DNA from: Hungatella sp. UBA4396 | GTDB taxonomy: Bacteria > Bacillota > Clostridia > Lachnospirales > Lachnospiraceae | Direction: 5' to 3' | Length of the DNA stretch: 64,000 nt | Assembly: GCA_002389905.1 (NCBI GenBank) | Contig: DGRE01000008.1 | Coordinates: 38,990-102,989, forward strand | Part shown: positions 7,988 through 16,289 of the stretch, piece by piece | Numbering within the stretch: position 1 is the stretch's first letter | Layout of the letters: each line of letters opens with the position of its first letter | The notes under the pieces: model-generated | The model's input: only the letters and a program-made list of their open reading frames with translations | Told to the model about the DNA's origin: nothing | The model's database searches: none | Made by a program: the position numbers and the translations under genes

Positions 7988-8482
7988 ATGGCTTGTAAAA
8001 AACAAGGTGTCCAGTTTAATGGCACAAAGGAGCAGGAAGACGCTTTAAAGGAAGCAATTGCTCTGCTTAAAGACACAAAAGGATCTCTCATGCCTATCAT
8101 GCAGAAGGCTCAGGGGATCTACGGTTATCTTCCAATTGAAGTACAAACCATGATTTCTGATGAAACAGGAATTCCGCTTGAAAAGATTTACGGCGTAGCA
8201 ACGTTTTACTCTCAGTTCGCACTTCAGCCAAAGGGAAAATATCAGGTATCCGTTTGTCTGGGAACTGCCTGTTATGTAAAGGGCTCCGGGGACATCTTCC
8301 ACAAGATTGAAGACATCCTTAAAATCACCAACGGCGAATGCACTCCTGACGGCAAGTTTTCCCTTGACTCCTGCCGCTGCGTAGGCGCCTGCGGTCTTGC
8401 ACCTGTCATGATGGTAAACAGCGATGTTTACGGAAGGCTGGCCCCTGAAGATGTTCCGGGCATTCTTGCCAAGTACGAGTAG
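7988..8482 (+). CDS. hydC: Bifurcating [FeFe]-hydrogenase subunit HydC (NuoE-like)
   Basis: Thioredoxin-fold [2Fe-2S] subunit of the NAD(P)-dependent electron-bifurcating hydrogenase. The 164-residue chain begins with the helical NuoE part (IMQKAQGIYGYLP, KIYGVATFYSQF) and then carries the four ligands in CLGTAC and CRCVGAC. In the known HydABC complexes it sits beside the flavin of HydB. AAGGAGG is 8-10 nt before the ATG. It is the first gene of a five-gene rightward unit (hydC, ATPase, small ferredoxin, hydB, hydA) that probably shares one promoter. All four cysteines are present and the length is typical. Confidence 0.9.
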   Translation: MACKKQGVQFNGTKEQEDALKEAIALLKDTKGSLMPIMQKAQGIYGYLPIEVQTMISDETGIPLEKIYGVATFYSQFALQPKGKYQVSVCLGTACYVKGSGDIFHKIEDILKITNGECTPDGKFSLDSCRCVGACGLAPVMMVNSDVYGRLAPEDVPGILAKYE

Positions 8483-8494
8483 GGATCACGGCAT

Positions 8495-9052
8495 ATGATG
8501 ACAGAGATTTCTTTAAATATCCTGGATGTGGCAGAGAACTCTACACGGGCAGGGGCCTCGCTGGTCACCATTTCCGTTGCTGCAGATACTGCCGCCGACT
8601 TACTGACAGTCACCATCAAAGATGATGGCTGCGGTATGACTAAGGAACAGGCAGAACAGGTGACTGATCCCTTTTTCACCACCCGCAAGACCAGAAAGGT
8701 GGGCCTTGGCGTTCCGTTTTTTAAATATGCGGCGGAAAGCACAGGAGGCAGCTTTTCCATTGAATCAGAACCGGGAAAGGGAACTGTGGTCACGGCTGTA
8801 TTCGGTCTGTCCCACATTGACCGGATGCCTCTTGGAGATATGAACAGCACCATTGAGACATTGATCACCTGTCATCCGGATACAGATTTTCTCTACACTT
8901 ACCGCTATAATGACAGTTCTTTTGAACTGGATACCAGAGCCTTCCGGGAAATACTGGAGGGAATCCCCTTTGACACGCCGGAGGTAAGGACCTACATAAA
9001 GGAATATCTCAGTGAAAACAAATCAGAGACAGATGGAGGCGCGGCCCTATAG
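8495..9052 (+). CDS. Hydrogenase-operon GHKL ATPase (HATPase_c domain)
   Basis: A 185-residue soluble protein with a histidine-kinase-type ATP-binding fold: an N box (ILDVAENSTRAGA), a G1 box (DDGCGMTKEQAEQ), an F-box-like DPFFTTRKT and a Gly-rich lid (KVGLGVPFFK). It has no dimerisation or phospho-acceptor His domain and no transmembrane segment. About 60 C-terminal residues beyond the ATPase have no recognisable motif. It sits 12 bp after hydC and 24 bp before the small ferredoxin gene, inside the hydrogenase structural operon, as it does in other clostridia. Its role is unknown; a kinase-like regulator or an assembly factor is a guess. Confidence 0.75.
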   Translation: MMTEISLNILDVAENSTRAGASLVTISVAADTAADLLTVTIKDDGCGMTKEQAEQVTDPFFTTRKTRKVGLGVPFFKYAAESTGGSFSIESEPGKGTVVTAVFGLSHIDRMPLGDMNSTIETLITCHPDTDFLYTYRYNDSSFELDTRAFREILEGIPFDTPEVRTYIKEYLSENKSETDGGAAL

Positions 9053-9076
9053 GCCCGTCAGAATTGGAGGAATAAC

Positions 9077-9454
9077 ATGAAAACTCTTGAAGAATTGAAA
9101 GCAATTCGGGAGAAGATGCAAAATCAGGTAACCATGCGGGAAGAAGACCATGGGCGCACACGTGTTTTAGTGGGAATGGCAACCTGCGGCATTGCCAGCG
9201 GTGCAAGACCTGTTCTCAATAAATTATCAGATCTGGTTCAGGAAAACCATATGAATGACCGTTTTTCCGTTACCCAGACAGGCTGCGTCGGTTTATGCCA
9301 GTACGAGCCCATCGTAGAGATTTTGGAGCCCGGAAAGGATAAGATCACTTACATTAATATGACAGCGGAAAAAGCAGAAGAAGTTTACAAAGAGCATCTG
9401 CTGGGCGGTCACATTGTTCAAAACTACACGTTAGCTTCTGCTGACATTAAATAA
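9077..9454 (+). CDS. Thioredoxin-like [2Fe-2S] ferredoxin of the hydrogenase operon, one ligand missing
   Basis: A 125-residue protein of the same thioredoxin-like ferredoxin family as the HydB N-terminus. Only three conserved Cys are seen: one in VGMATCGIASGA and two in GCVGLCQYEP. The first Cys of the usual C-x4-C pair is Val here, so cluster binding must use another ligand or be lost. Homologues in clostridial hyd operons have the same GMATCGIA pattern, so it is a family trait rather than a mutation. It may ferry electrons to HydB or act as a structural paralogue. The GGAGG site is good. Confidence 0.75.
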   Translation: MKTLEELKAIREKMQNQVTMREEDHGRTRVLVGMATCGIASGARPVLNKLSDLVQENHMNDRFSVTQTGCVGLCQYEPIVEILEPGKDKITYINMTAEKAEEVYKEHLLGGHIVQNYTLASADIK

Positions 9455-9466
9455 GGAGGAAACAAG

Positions 9467-11254
9467 ATGTATCGTTCACATGTATTGGTTTGCGGCGGAA
9501 CAGGATGTACTTCCTCCGGCTGCCAGCAGATTATGGTCAAATTAAACGATGAATTAAAGAAACAGGATTTAGCAGATGAAATTTCAGTGGTACAGACAGG
9601 CTGCCACGGCCTTTGTGCATTGGGCCCCATCATGATCATCTATCCCGATGCAGCCTTTTATGCCATGGTAAAGGAAGAAGACATTCCGGAAATCGTATCC
9701 GAACACTTATTAAAGGGACGTCCCGTAGAGCGCCTGCTTTACGATGAGACCGTGACACCTGCCGGAATCAAGTCCTTAAGTGATACGGATTTCTATAAGA
9801 AACAGCACCGTGTGGCCCTGCGCAACTGCGGTGTCATTAACCCGGAAAACATCGAAGAATACATCGGTACCGGCGGATATGCGGCTCTTGGGCAGGTTCT
9901 CACAGAGATGACTCCTGACGATGTCATCCAGACTCTCTTAGACAGCGGTTTAAGAGGACGAGGCGGAGCAGGCTTCCCCACTGGCTTAAAGTGGAAGCTG
10001 GCAAAGCAGAATGATGCAGACCAGAAATACGTCTGCTGTAATGCGGACGAAGGCGATCCAGGTGCATTTATGGACCGTTCCGTTTTGGAAGGCGACCCTC
10101 ATGCTCTTTTAGAGGCCATGACCATTGCCGGATATGCCATCGGAGCTTCCCAGGGTTATATTTACGTCCGTGCAGAGTATCCCATTGCCGTAGAACGTCT
10201 GAAGCTGGCTATTGCGCAGTCAAGAGAGATGGAGCTTTTAGGCGACGACATCTTTGGCAGCGGCTTTTCCTTTGACATTGATCTTCGTTTGGGTGCAGGC
10301 GCATTTGTCTGCGGTGAGGAGACAGCCCTTATGGTTTCCATCGAAGGAAACCGCGGTGAGCCAAGACCACGTCCCCCATTCCCGGCCCAGAAAGGTCTGT
10401 TTGGCAAGCCCACTATCTTAAATAACGTGGAGACCTATGCCAATATCCCTCAGATCATCTTAAACGGTTCCGATTGGTTTGCTTCCATGGGTACGGAAAA
10501 ATCCAAGGGCACAAAGGTATTTGCTTTAGGCGGAAAGATTCACAACACAGGACTGGTGGAGGTTCCCATGGGAACCACTCTCCGGGAAATCATCGAGGAG
10601 ATCGGCGGCGGCATTCCAAACGGCAAGAAGTTTAAGGCAGCCCAGACCGGCGGACCTTCCGGCGGCTGTATTCCGGCACAGCACTACGACATCCCCATTG
10701 ACTACGACAACCTCCTTTCCATCGGCTCCATGATGGGCTCCGGCGGTCTGATCGTTATGGATGAAACCGACTGTATGGTGGATATTGCCAAGTTCTTCCT
10801 GGAATTTACCGTAGAGGAATCCTGCGGCAAATGTACCCCCTGCCGGATCGGAACCAAGCGTATGCTGGAAATTCTTGAAAAGATCACCAACGGCCAGGCA
10901 AAGCTGGAGGATTTGGACCACTTGGAAGAGCTGTGCTACTACATAAAGGAAAATTCAGCCTGCGGTTTAGGGCAGACAGCTCCTAACCCGGTTCTTTCCA
11001 CCCTGAAATTCTTCCGGGATGAGTACAATGCCCATATCATTGACAAAACCTGCCCGTCAGGCGTCTGCAAGGCTCTCCTCTCCTATCATATTGATGCTGA
11101 GAAGTGCAAGGGCTGTACCATCTGCGCCAGAAACTGTCCGGTTAACGCAATCTCCGGTTCTGTCAAGAACCCCCACGTCATTGATCCTGAAACATGTATC
11201 AAGTGCGGCGTATGTATGGAGAAATGCAAATTTGACGCTGTTTATAAGAGATAA
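9467..11254 (+). CDS. hydB: Bifurcating [FeFe]-hydrogenase subunit HydB (NuoF-like diaphorase)
   Basis: Flavoprotein that exchanges electrons between NAD(P)H, ferredoxin and the other subunits. Domains in order over 595 residues: Trx-like [2Fe-2S] domain (about 1-90; CGGTGC, GCHGLC); NuoF FMN/NAD core with GRGGAGFPTGLKW (about 164) and CNADEGDPGAFMDRS; SLBB region; [4Fe-4S] ligands in ESCGKCTPCRIG (about 450); and two C-terminal [4Fe-4S] motifs (CKGCTICARNCP, CIKCGVCMEKC). These are the features of bifurcating HydB from Thermotoga and Acetobacterium. It lies directly before hydA. NAD versus NADP preference cannot be read from the sequence. Confidence 0.92.
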   Translation: MYRSHVLVCGGTGCTSSGCQQIMVKLNDELKKQDLADEISVVQTGCHGLCALGPIMIIYPDAAFYAMVKEEDIPEIVSEHLLKGRPVERLLYDETVTPAGIKSLSDTDFYKKQHRVALRNCGVINPENIEEYIGTGGYAALGQVLTEMTPDDVIQTLLDSGLRGRGGAGFPTGLKWKLAKQNDADQKYVCCNADEGDPGAFMDRSVLEGDPHALLEAMTIAGYAIGASQGYIYVRAEYPIAVERLKLAIAQSREMELLGDDIFGSGFSFDIDLRLGAGAFVCGEETALMVSIEGNRGEPRPRPPFPAQKGLFGKPTILNNVETYANIPQIILNGSDWFASMGTEKSKGTKVFALGGKIHNTGLVEVPMGTTLREIIEEIGGGIPNGKKFKAAQTGGPSGGCIPAQHYDIPIDYDNLLSIGSMMGSGGLIVMDETDCMVDIAKFFLEFTVEESCGKCTPCRIGTKRMLEILEKITNGQAKLEDLDHLEELCYYIKENSACGLGQTAPNPVLSTLKFFRDEYNAHIIDKTCPSGVCKALLSYHIDAEKCKGCTICARNCPVNAISGSVKNPHVIDPETCIKCGVCMEKCKFDAVYKR

Positions 11255-11271
11255 TGGAGGGAACTTGTATC

Positions 11272-13017
11272 ATGGAGAATATTACAATAAAAATTAACGG
11301 CATGGATGTAAGTGCTCCCGCAGGCTCCACCATTTTAGAGGCTGCCAGACTTGCACATGTTGAGATACCGACTTTGTGCTTTTTAAAGGATATCAACGAA
11401 ATCGCCGCCTGCCGCATCTGTACAGTGGAAGTAGGCGGAGGAAAACTGGCTCCTGCCTGTGTATACCCCATCAATCCAGGCATGGAAGTAAAGACCAACA
11501 CCCCCAAGGTGCGGGACTACAGAAAGAAAACCCTTCAACTGATCCTTTCCAACCATGACCGCTCCTGTTTATCCTGCATCCGCAGCGGTGAATGCGAGCT
11601 CCAGACTATGTGCAAGGAAATGGGCGTGGATATGGAAGATTACTACGACGGCGCTAAAACACCTTCTGAACTGGATGAAAGCGCTGTTCACATGGTGCGT
11701 GACAACAGCAAGTGCATCCTGTGCCGCCGCTGTACCGCTGTCTGTGAAAAGACCCAGGAAATCGGTGTGATCGGACCTAATGACCGGGGATTTGCCACCT
11801 TCATTGGCTCTGCCTTTGATATGGGCCTTGGCGAAACAAGCTGCGTCTCTTGCGGTCAGTGTATTGCAGTCTGCCCCACAGGTGCCCTTTATGAAAAGAG
11901 CAATGCCGGCGAGATTCTGGCAGCCATTGCAGATCCCACAAAGCATGTGGTGGTTCAGACCGCTCCTTCCGTCCGTGCAGGCCTTGGAGAGGAATTTGGC
12001 TATCCAATTGGAACCAATACAGAAGGTCAGATGGTAGCCGCTCTCAGAAGACTTGGCTTTGACAGAGTATTTGACACCAACTTCGGCGCTGACTTGACCA
12101 TTATGGAAGAGGCCCACGAATTCCTTCACAGGGTTCAAAACGACGGTGTTCTTCCTCTGATCACCTCATGTTCTCCAGGCTGGGTGAAATACTGCGAGCA
12201 CTATTTCCCGGATATGACAGAGAACTTATCCTCCTGTAAATCTCCCCAGCAGATGTTCGGGGCAGTTGTTAAATCCTATTATGCAGAAAAGATGGACTTA
12301 AATCCAGAGGATATTGTATCCGTCAGCGTAATGCCCTGTACTGCTAAAAAGTTCGAAGTGGGCAGAGAGGATCAGGATGCCAACGGAGTTCCGGATGTAG
12401 ACTATTCCTTAACCACCAGAGAGCTTGCCAGAATGATCAAACAGGCCGGAATCCGTTTCACCAATCTTCCGGAAGAAGACTTTGACACTCCATTGGGGCT
12501 GGGCACCGGTGCCGCCACCATCTTCGGCGCTACCGGCGGCGTTATGGAAGCAGCTTTAAGAACTGCAGTGGAGACCCTGACCGGAGAAGAACTGGAAAAA
12601 CCTGACTTTGTTGATGTCCGGGGTACCGAAGGAATCAAGGAAGCCACCTACAATGTAGCAGGCATGGATGTGAAGGTAGCTGTTGCTTCCGGCCTGGGCA
12701 ATGCGAGAGAGCTTTTAAACCGGGTTAAATCCGGAGCTGCCGACTACCATTTCATCGAGATCATGGGCTGTCCGGGAGGCTGTGTAAATGGAGGCGGCAT
12801 GCCTCAGCAGCCGGGCTATATCCGCAATACGGTTGATTTAAAGGCGCTGAGGGCAAAGGTTCTCTATGATGATGATGCAGGAAAAGCCATCCGTAAATCC
12901 CATGAGAATCCGGCCATCAAGGAGTTATATGAAACCTACCTGGGAACCCCAGGCAGTGAAAAATCCCATCATCTCCTTCACACCACCTATGTGAAGAGAA
13001 GAATAAACGAAATCTAA
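11272..13017 (+). CDS. hydA: Bifurcating [FeFe]-hydrogenase catalytic subunit HydA
   Basis: Produces or oxidises H2. An N-terminal [2Fe-2S] domain (CFLKDINEIAACRIC, PAC) is followed by a Cys/His [4Fe-4S] segment (HDRSCLSC..GECELQ), two [4Fe-4S] motifs (CILCRRCTAVC, CVSCGQCIAVCP) and the H-cluster domain. The three signatures are intact: TSCSPGW near residue 297, MPCTAKKFE near 354 and GCPGGC near 499. At 581 residues it resembles clostridial CpI-type and group A bifurcating enzymes. The ATG at 11272 is preferred because the upstream in-frame ATG at 11254 overlaps the GGAGGG ribosome site. A strong hairpin follows the gene. Confidence 0.93.
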   Translation: MENITIKINGMDVSAPAGSTILEAARLAHVEIPTLCFLKDINEIAACRICTVEVGGGKLAPACVYPINPGMEVKTNTPKVRDYRKKTLQLILSNHDRSCLSCIRSGECELQTMCKEMGVDMEDYYDGAKTPSELDESAVHMVRDNSKCILCRRCTAVCEKTQEIGVIGPNDRGFATFIGSAFDMGLGETSCVSCGQCIAVCPTGALYEKSNAGEILAAIADPTKHVVVQTAPSVRAGLGEEFGYPIGTNTEGQMVAALRRLGFDRVFDTNFGADLTIMEEAHEFLHRVQNDGVLPLITSCSPGWVKYCEHYFPDMTENLSSCKSPQQMFGAVVKSYYAEKMDLNPEDIVSVSVMPCTAKKFEVGREDQDANGVPDVDYSLTTRELARMIKQAGIRFTNLPEEDFDTPLGLGTGAATIFGATGGVMEAALRTAVETLTGEELEKPDFVDVRGTEGIKEATYNVAGMDVKVAVASGLGNARELLNRVKSGAADYHFIEIMGCPGGCVNGGGMPQQPGYIRNTVDLKALRAKVLYDDDAGKAIRKSHENPAIKELYETYLGTPGSEKSHHLLHTTYVKRRINEI

Positions 13018-13076
13018 TATAAAAATCTTTCTCCTTTCAAAGAAGGCGGGAAAACATACTTTTTGACAAACAAAAC

Positions 13077-13120
13077 AGAGCAGATAGAGATTCATACATG
13101 AAAATCTCTATCTGCTCTTT
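13077..13120 (+). terminator. Terminator of the hyd operon
   Basis: A 16-bp perfect stem (13077-13092 with 13103-13118, arms beginning AGAGCAGATAG) with a 10-nt loop lies 60 bp after hydA. The T-run is short, but the stem is very stable. Confidence 0.7.
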
Positions 13121-13233
13121 CTATATGCTTATCCTGTACACCTCAATATGGACTAACTGTTAACTTCCCTTTCTGTTTCTGAACCACAGGAATAAAAATC
13201 CACTGTTTTAGTAAATGGTCCCTAAAAGCTAAT

Positions 13234-13800
13234 TCACTCAAGGATAGGCATAAATGTGATGTTTCTTAATACAGCCTCCAGACTTACATCAATTTCCTTA
13301 GGGACATTTATCTGCACAAATGTGCCATCTTGGAGTAAGTTATAATAATGAGTGGTGTCATCTGATGCATAATAATATTCATAACCATCTCCTTGCCTCT
13401 TGGAGAAGGTATCTGGATTGTTTGCAGTCAATACATCCAGCCCTTCAGCTCCGTTGGAGAGTCGATGTGTAATCACCATAATTCCTTTATCATAAGTGCA
13501 GTTAAAATATCCTTCTCTCACAAGTATTTCTTTCAGAGAAGAACCTAAATCATTGTCTTCGGTTAAGTAGTATACTTTCTCATCAGACATCATGGTTCGT
13601 GCACTTGATGATGTGGCAGTTTCAAAGGCATGTCTTAAATTATCAAGAGATGTGTATACATCAACCTCGGTGAGTGTTCCAGCCTCCGAAGCTGCCTGTT
13701 CAACAGAAACACTGGTCGTAGTTTCTGAAGGTGCAGAATTTGGTTGACAGCCTGTGAGAATAAAAGCTATAGAAAAAGCAACTATTATTTTATAATTCAT
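13234..13800 (-). CDS. Putative lipoprotein, function unknown
   Basis: A 188-residue protein with a lipoprotein signal (lipobox LTGC, Cys near residue 18) followed by a Ser/Thr/Glu-rich tether. The rest has no family I recognise; it contains DNLRHAFETATSSS and a Tyr-rich DGYEYYYASDDTTHYYNL stretch. The start at 13800 has AGGAG 9 nt upstream; the longer frame adds an implausible 39 residues. It is the second gene of an AT-rich leftward pair with another lipoprotein, and both probably sit on the outer face of the membrane. Confidence 0.6.
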   Translation of the reverse strand: MNYKIIVAFSIAFILTGCQPNSAPSETTTSVSVEQAASEAGTLTEVDVYTSLDNLRHAFETATSSSARTMMSDEKVYYLTEDNDLGSSLKEILVREGYFNCTYDKGIMVITHRLSNGAEGLDVLTANNPDTFSKRQGDGYEYYYASDDTTHYYNLLQDGTFVQINVPKEIDVSLEAVLRNITFMPILE

Positions 13801-13855
13801 ATTGATATCTCCTGAGTAATGGGCATTCTGGTTAATCCACTTATAATTTATATGT

Positions 13856-14827
13856 CTACTCTTCCAATAATTTAAAGGGAATATCTCTTTTTTCAGGTAA
13901 TAGCATATCGTTTTCAATTAGCAAACGACCATAGGATTGCTGTTTTTCCAAATCACCATTTGTTGTAACACCAGCAAGCACTTCAACCCCATTTTCTGTT
14001 TGGATTAAAAACATATCCATTTCTTCGAGTTGTTCAAATTTTGTTCGATTGGACAATACAAGTTTCTTTTCTGCATCATTATATTTCCATGCAGAAAATG
14101 TGATTATATATCGTCCAAAACCATAACCTAACTTTGTCAGAAATTCATCTTTACCATCTGAATCAATATCATATATTAAGTACTGATCATAATTTATCTT
14201 GGTAATATGATCATACTTATCAACGACAAGTTTAGTTGGTTCAATTTTGTCAGTAAAAACATAAAATCCATATAAGCCCAATGCTTTTGTAGCATCTTCT
14301 ATATCATATTCAAGAATGTAATATATATTTTCATAGTCTAAAGAATTTTTAATGATAGAATTGAAATCCCTTGTATTTTCACTTGGTTCTTTCCCCTGAT
14401 AAAAAGTTATTTCCATTTCAATAACATTATCTTTAATTTCCTGCTCCTTTATAACTAGTGCCTGTTTCTCATTTATATATGTCGAATATGGTGAGGTTTC
14501 CGTTTTAGGCTTCATTATAATCCACTTATTTATCTCCAACTCCTTGTAATAATCCAATACACTCTGAGAATCTTTGCTCAATAAGTATATTTTATTGTAT
14601 GAATAATTCAGCACCTTATAGATATTTTGAGGTACTGGAAAAGAAATATCTCTATTATCCATATTATCTTCAAAACTAATATCCTTACTATTTTCTGTTT
14701 CCATCGCATTGGCATTATTTGTAGTATTTTTACTTTCTTTCATTGTATTGGTTTCAATCATATTATCTTTATCAACACTACATCCAGCTAACAGCAAAAG
14801 GGATAGCCCTGCATATATGAAAAACAT
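13856..14827 (-). CDS. Putative lipoprotein with VCBS/FG-GAP-like segment
   Basis: A 323-residue protein with a clear lipoprotein signal (LLLLAGC, Cys at about residue 16) and a long Asn/Thr/Met-rich tether. The middle part has a DIDSDGKDEF segment, like the calcium-binding loops of FG-GAP/VCBS-type beta-propeller repeats, followed by GYGFGRYIITFSAWKYN. No enzyme motif is visible. GGAGGAG precedes the ATG. Codon use is much more AT-rich than that of the hydrogenase genes, which suggests acquisition by transfer. Confidence 0.6.
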   Translation of the reverse strand: MFFIYAGLSLLLLAGCSVDKDNMIETNTMKESKNTTNNANAMETENSKDISFEDNMDNRDISFPVPQNIYKVLNYSYNKIYLLSKDSQSVLDYYKELEINKWIIMKPKTETSPYSTYINEKQALVIKEQEIKDNVIEMEITFYQGKEPSENTRDFNSIIKNSLDYENIYYILEYDIEDATKALGLYGFYVFTDKIEPTKLVVDKYDHITKINYDQYLIYDIDSDGKDEFLTKLGYGFGRYIITFSAWKYNDAEKKLVLSNRTKFEQLEEMDMFLIQTENGVEVLAGVTTNGDLEKQQSYGRLLIENDMLLPEKRDIPFKLLEE

Positions 14828-14976
14828 TCCTCTCCTCCTTGATCCCTCCGTTTAAATTTCAACTGCAATAATTATACATATAAATAATATTATACTTAGT
14901 TTATATATAATACATCAAAAGCATTATAGAAATTGTGAAAATTTGTTGTTGAAAGAGCTGTGAACTCTTAAAAATT

Positions 14977-15005
14977 GCTATGGCTTTAAAGTACAAAGCC
15001 ATAGC
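14977..15005 (-). terminator. Terminator of the secreted-protein gene
   Basis: GCTATGGCTTT (14977-14987) pairs perfectly with AAAGCCATAGC (14995-15005). On the minus strand it is followed by a run of five T, just after the stop of the gene at 15014. Confidence 0.8.
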
Positions 15006-15013
15006 ATAAACAG

Positions 15014-15784
15014 TTATTTTCGTGTAACCATTAAGTAGCCGCCCCATGTACTATAATTCTCATATGAATAAGCTCTATTACATGTTTTGGGGTCTGTTAT
15101 ATAATTACCAGAAGCATCAACATCAGTAGCGTTAGTTTGTCCAGGCTTATGAGACCAGTATCCATCGCTATTCTGTACATACCAATGATAATCATTTGAG
15201 CCGAGAACAAGCGCAACTTTATAACTTTTATTAGTAGAGGTTGAATTTGCATTTGTGGTTACTAAAGTTCTGCCATTACCAAGATATGGACCATCTTTCT
15301 TGGCCGCATTAATAATGTTTGATGCAGTTAACGCTGTCCACGTACTGCCCGCAAGTTCCCCTGGTTGCAACTTCATGTCTGTGGCACATATTACATCCAT
15401 TGCATAAGCATAGCAATTTGCTTTTTTTATTCTCGATGAATGGTTCCAGTAGGATGGGTCATAAGCAGCTTCTCCACCACTTAATGGAAGTAAATTTGCC
15501 CTTAATGCATTTCTTATTCCTGATTCTGGACTTGCCTCCTCTACAGTAACTCCTGTTCTTGATTGCTTGCGAAGTTCATATGGGACATAGTTAATGCAAT
15601 CCTGCTCACCCGGCGATAAAGCATTGTACCATTCCAACCATTCTATAGTGTCACTTGAAAGAGTGGACTTATCAACTGTTGTGCCTTCATAGTTAAGAGT
15701 TTCATTTGCATATGTAGTTCCCGTGAGAATGCCTAGTAACAAAATGACTGATAGAAGTGTTGAAATTTTTTTAATCATATTCAT
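15014..15784 (-). CDS. Secreted protein with conserved Cys and His motifs, possibly papain-like
   Basis: A 256-residue protein with a signal peptide (about residues 1-26, cut after TYA). The mature part begins with a DTIEWLEWYNALSPGEQ segment. It later has KKANCYAYAMDVI and, nearer the C-terminus, SNDYHWYVQNSDGYWSHKPGQTN followed by DASGNYITDP. A Cys in a helix start followed by a His in a strand is the order of papain/NlpC-type enzymes, and I recall the HWY..SDG.WSHKPG motif in other uncharacterised secreted proteins. The catalytic role is inferred, not shown. AAAGGAG lies upstream and two ATG starts are in frame. The DNA is AT-rich. Confidence 0.55.
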   Translation of the reverse strand: MNMIKKISTLLSVILLLGILTGTTYANETLNYEGTTVDKSTLSSDTIEWLEWYNALSPGEQDCINYVPYELRKQSRTGVTVEEASPESGIRNALRANLLPLSGGEAAYDPSYWNHSSRIKKANCYAYAMDVICATDMKLQPGELAGSTWTALTASNIINAAKKDGPYLGNGRTLVTTNANSTSTNKSYKVALVLGSNDYHWYVQNSDGYWSHKPGQTNATDVDASGNYITDPKTCNRAYSYENYSTWGGYLMVTRK

Positions 15785-16265
15785 TTGCTCTCCTTTACAA
15801 TTTTTCTTGTTTTAGTTGTACGATCTGCTAAAATGTTTAGCTGCATTTTTCCTCCCCCATTGGAATCCCTCCTTTTCCTAATTTTATTTTTAGCCATTGC
15901 AATAGTGGTAACATTATTACGCAGAGTTACTGATATATTAAGTGCTGAATCTGGAATGTCTGTATATGACATTTTATTTATTATCAAGCATTCCTTTATG
16001 TACTTTTATTGCGTTTATTTGCTAACATTGTATATTTTTTACAAGTTGCAGTGAGCTTATGTTCAAATCGTTCCTCTCTTATGATTTTAGCACTGATAAT
16101 ATTCTATAAATTATGTATTTAAAATAAAAAACTATTTTAAGTTTTAAATTATATATTTTTATAATACAGCGGGGTAGGGATTTTGTCAATAACGTTTTTA
16201 ATTTTAAAAACATTTTAATAATCATTGACTTTTTCATAATATAAAATTATAATTTAAATAAAAAA
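15785..16265. other. AT-rich stretch without a supported gene
   Basis: About 480 bp of very AT-rich DNA. Two overlapping frames (15781-15987 minus and 15785-16054 plus) open only with TTG and lack convincing ribosome sites, so neither is called. It should hold the promoters of the secreted-protein gene (leftward) and of blaI (rightward). Confidence 0.4.
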
Positions 16266-16289
16266 ATGAAAAATCGGGAGATGAACAAT

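Noticed and set aside
15781..15987. 68-codon minus-strand frame overlapping the start of the secreted-protein gene by an ATGA-type junction
   Set aside because: The junction looks like coupling, but the start is TTG, the ribosome site is weak and the protein has no recognisable feature.
15785..16054. Hydrophobic 89-codon frame on the plus strand
   Set aside because: It opens with TTG, has no ribosome site and overlaps another frame on the opposite strand. The hydrophobicity is what AT-rich DNA gives by chance.
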